Source of the DNA: an uncultured Lachnospiraceae bacterium
GTDB taxonomy: Bacteria; Bacillota_A; Clostridia; Lachnospirales; Lachnospiraceae
Length of the DNA: 16,020 nt
NCBI GenBank assembly: GCA_947175285.1
Contig: CAMWMM010000048.1
Coordinates: forward strand, 1 to 16,020
Direction of reading: 5' to 3'
Of this stretch, positions 14,017 through 16,020 are shown piece after piece. Position numbers and translations under genes: made by a program. The notes beneath the pieces were generated by a model. The model was not told where the DNA came from. It worked only from the letters and a program-made list of their open reading frames with translations, and made no database searches. Every line of letters begins with the position of its first letter. The first letter of the stretch is position 1.

Positions 14017-15032
14017 TTAAAGAAGCCATTGTAAAAATCGTAAACAAAGAAGACCTCACTTATGACGAAGCCTATACCGTCATGAATGAAATCATGAGCG
14101 GAGAAACAACACCGACGCAGAATGCGGCTTTTCTCGCTGCTCTTTCCACCAAAAGCACACGCGCAGAGACAACTGATGAAATTGCCGGATGTGCTGCGGC
14201 AATGCGGGATCATGCCACCAAACTGACTACTGATATGGAATTATTTGAAATAGTAGGTACAGGCGGTGACAATGCACACAGCTTCAATATTTCCACAACC
14301 TCCGCTCTTGTATGCGCCGCAGGCGGCATGAAAGTAGCAAAACACGGCAACCGCGCAGCTTCCTCCAAATGCGGAACAGCAGACTGCTTAGAAGCATTAG
14401 GAGTCAATATTGAGCAGAGCCCTGAGAAATGTATTGAGCTTTTAAATGAAGTAGGTATGTGCTTTTTCTTCGCCCAGAAATACCATACTTCCATGAAATA
14501 TGTCGGCGCTATCCGTAAAGAGCTGGGATTCCGCACCGTATTCAATATCCTTGGTCCGCTTACCAATCCCGGAAGCCCTGCAATGCAGCTTCTCGGCGTA
14601 TATGACGAATATCTGGTAGAGCCGTTGGCACAGGTTTTGATAAGTCTCGGCATTAAACGCGGTATGGTAGTATACGGTCAGGACAAACTGGACGAAATCT
14701 CCATGAGCGCACCTACTACTGTCTGTGAAATCAAAGACGGATGGTATAAAACCTACACTGTTACACCCGAACAATTCGGACTGGAACGCTGTACCAAAGC
14801 TGACCTTGTAGGCGGCACACCGGAAGAAAACGCGCAGATTGTACGCGATATTTTAAGCGGTCAAAAAGGGCATAAACGCAATGCAGTCTTAATGAACGCC
14901 GGTGCAGCCCTCTATATCGGCGGGAAAGCAGAAAGCATGGCAGACGGCATCCGTCTCGCAGCAGAACTTCTTGATTCCGGCAAAGTTATGGAAACACTGA
15001 ATAAATTTATAGAAGTGAGCAACCGCGCTTAG
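14013..15032 (+). CDS. trpD: Anthranilate phosphoribosyltransferase
   Basis: A 339-residue enzyme that transfers phosphoribose from PRPP to anthranilate. [15 protein letters not shown] (81-95) is the glycine-rich PRPP loop, [15 protein letters not shown] (110-124) the second substrate loop, [16 protein letters not shown] the anthranilate-side signature, and DKLDEIS carries the metal-binding Asp-Glu. The length and motifs are typical and complete. The ATG overlaps the trpG stop by 4 nt with AAAGGAG 8 nt upstream. It is the last trp gene here: only about 50 bp and a hairpin separate it from a convergent unrelated gene, so trpC, trpF, trpB and trpA are not in this operon. Confidence 0.97.
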   Translation: MIKEAIVKIVNKEDLTYDEAYTVMNEIMSGETTPTQNAAFLAALSTKSTRAETTDEIAGCAAAMRDHATKLTTDMELFEIVGTGGDNAHSFNISTTSALVCAAGGMKVAKHGNRAASSKCGTADCLEALGVNIEQSPEKCIELLNEVGMCFFFAQKYHTSMKYVGAIRKELGFRTVFNILGPLTNPGSPAMQLLGVYDEYLVEPLAQVLISLGIKRGMVVYGQDKLDEISMSAPTTVCEIKDGWYKTYTVTPEQFGLERCTKADLVGGTPEENAQIVRDILSGQKGHKRNAVLMNAGAALYIGGKAESMADGIRLAAELLDSGKVMETLNKFIEVSNRA

Positions 15033-15045
15033 GCGTAACAAGCAT

Positions 15046-15081
15046 ACAGGCTGCTGTGACTTTTCAGACACAGCAGCCTGT
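15046..15081. terminator. 13-bp perfect hairpin between convergent genes (terminator without U-tract)
   Basis: ACAGGCTGCTGTG (15046-15058) and CACAGCAGCCTGT (15069-15081) pair perfectly around a 10-nt loop. It lies 14 bp after the trpD stop and just before the stop of the convergent gene at 15085. Neither strand has a T-run after the stem, so it may stall transcription weakly, depend on Rho, or mainly protect mRNA 3' ends. Confidence 0.6.
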
Positions 15082-15084
15082 GTG

Positions 15085-16020
15085 TCAAAATATAGGCACG
15101 GGCATATCTTTCATATAAAAGTACAATCCCCAATCTTGGTCATTCGCCCAAGGGTCATAATAACCTGTCGTCTTAGCATTTACAGAATCGGGATATACAT
15201 ATGCGCAGGATGCACTTCCATCTTCTTTGATTAGGCTTAAAACACCTCTTAACGAATTTTCTGCCCGTTTTTCATATTCCTCATTCCCACTTGCTGCTGC
15301 ATATTGTTTAAAATCTATCCCTGAAAGAGCACTCCAATAATGAGGAAAAGTATCTCCTAAATTCTTTCTTTTTCCAAACCAGTAACCGTCCCAATGTCTG
15401 ATTGCAGTTTCATACAAATGATAATCCGGTTGATTTCCGTTAAACAGCTCCAAAACCTTTAATTGTTCTTCTGCAGCTTTCAGATATTTTTCCTCTCCGG
15501 TCAGCTTATAAACCTGCAACAAAATATGAACTGCCGGTGCTACGATACTCTGCTCGTAATTTACCTCATGAGCCGGATACCGGAGTCCTGTTTCTGCAAT
15601 ATAATCAGCATGTTCCTGATACAATGTCTGCAATTTCTCTGCCTGCCTTACGAGACCTTCCCTTCTCAGGATTTCTATGGATTCTGTCATGGGAATTCCT
15701 ATAGCATAAAACTTTTTTCCACCCTGTTCATAATAAGTCCGCAGAACTTTATACATATTCTGCATATCATATGATTCCCCATATAACTTATAACACTCCA
15801 TGAAAAAAACTGCCATCCACGAATAATTATAAAGCCTGTGCCACTGATTATTTCTTCCCACATCATTATACACAATACCTGTCATCTCGTCATAAAGTTC
15901 CCTATATACATACTCTTTAAACTTCTCTAGGGATTTTTCTACCTCCGGGTTCTTCTGATTTTGAAGATATGCCGCCAGAAGCACACCCATTCCGACTCTT
16001 TCACGCCCGCCATTATGATC
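15085..16020 (-). CDS. Partial six-hairpin-glycosidase-like (alpha/alpha-barrel) protein, 5' end outside window
   Basis: The frame is open to the right edge (311 codons visible plus the stop). The ATG at 15990 is internal: the preceding in-frame residues (DHNGGRERVG) continue smoothly into MGVLLAAYLQ. The protein is helical throughout with repeated helix pairs rich in Trp and Tyr (NQWHRLYNYSWMAVFFMECY, VNYEQSIVAPAVHILLQVYK, YETAIRHWDGYWFGK, FPHYWSALSGIDFKQYA) and ends with YDPWANDQDWGLYFYMKD. This pattern suits an alpha/alpha toroid of the six-hairpin glycosidase superfamily, which acts on plant or host glycans. The exact family and substrate are not recognisable without the N-terminal half. 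Catalytic residues cannot be assigned with confidence. It is convergent with trpD. Confidence 0.6.
   Translation of the reverse strand, partial: DHNGGRERVGMGVLLAAYLQNQKNPEVEKSLEKFKEYVYRELYDEMTGIVYNDVGRNNQWHRLYNYSWMAVFFMECYKLYGESYDMQNMYKVLRTYYEQGGKKFYAIGIPMTESIEILRREGLVRQAEKLQTLYQEHADYIAETGLRYPAHEVNYEQSIVAPAVHILLQVYKLTGEEKYLKAAEEQLKVLELFNGNQPDYHLYETAIRHWDGYWFGKRKNLGDTFPHYWSALSGIDFKQYAAASGNEEYEKRAENSLRGVLSLIKEDGSASCAYVYPDSVNAKTTGYYDPWANDQDWGLYFYMKDMPVPIF

Noticed and set aside
15085..15990. Complete 301-residue gene starting at the ATG at 15990
   Set aside because: The frame stays open to the window edge with protein-like residues and no ribosome site before this ATG, so the true start lies outside.

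Overview
The window looks like a chromosomal segment of a low-to-moderate-GC anaerobic Firmicute, most likely a gut Clostridia (Lachnospiraceae-like). The reasons are strong AGGAGG-type ribosome sites, sigma-A-like promoters, a tryptophan T-box leader, a DegV/FakB-type protein, and a heterodimeric multidrug-type ABC exporter pair of the sort common in that group. The taxon is inferred from gene style only. Nearly everything is on the minus strand; only the trp genes (about 11.57-15.03 kb) are on the plus strand.

Layout. (1) 1-740: the 5' part of a minus-strand gene that runs off the left edge. It encodes an N-terminal membrane anchor followed by a tandem array of 64-residue Cys/His-rich repeats, each built from four 16-residue modules. 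This is the most unusual object in the window. It is easy to miss because it has no stop codon inside the window and its repeats create long spurious plus-strand ORFs. (2) 847-1752: a DegV-family (FakB-like) lipid-binding protein. (3) 1844-7414: an accessory, island-like stretch holding a GNAT acetyltransferase, four membrane-anchored or lipoprotein orphans, two PIN-toxin/antitoxin modules with overlapping genes, and a fossil copy of the C-terminal coding region of one orphan. (4) 7486-11522: a two-gene ABC exporter operon with one consensus and one degenerate ATP site, a clear terminator, and a promoter carrying a perfect inverted repeat between its -35 and -10 boxes. (5) 11572-15081: a divergent trpE-trpG-trpD operon behind a T-box leader with a UGG specifier. 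Successive genes overlap by ATGA, and the operon ends in a 13-bp perfect hairpin rather than continuing into trpCFBA. (6) 15085-16020: the 3' part of a convergent minus-strand gene for an alpha/alpha-barrel, six-hairpin-glycosidase-like protein, cut by the right edge.

How the genes work together. TrpE and TrpG form anthranilate synthase and TrpD converts anthranilate to phosphoribosylanthranilate. The T-box should allow transcription when tRNA-Trp is uncharged. The later pathway steps must be encoded elsewhere or be absent. The two ABC half-transporters should form a heterodimeric exporter. The orphans between the toxin-antitoxin modules have no assignable function; their small size, single membrane anchor and a decayed duplicate point to a fast-evolving accessory locus.
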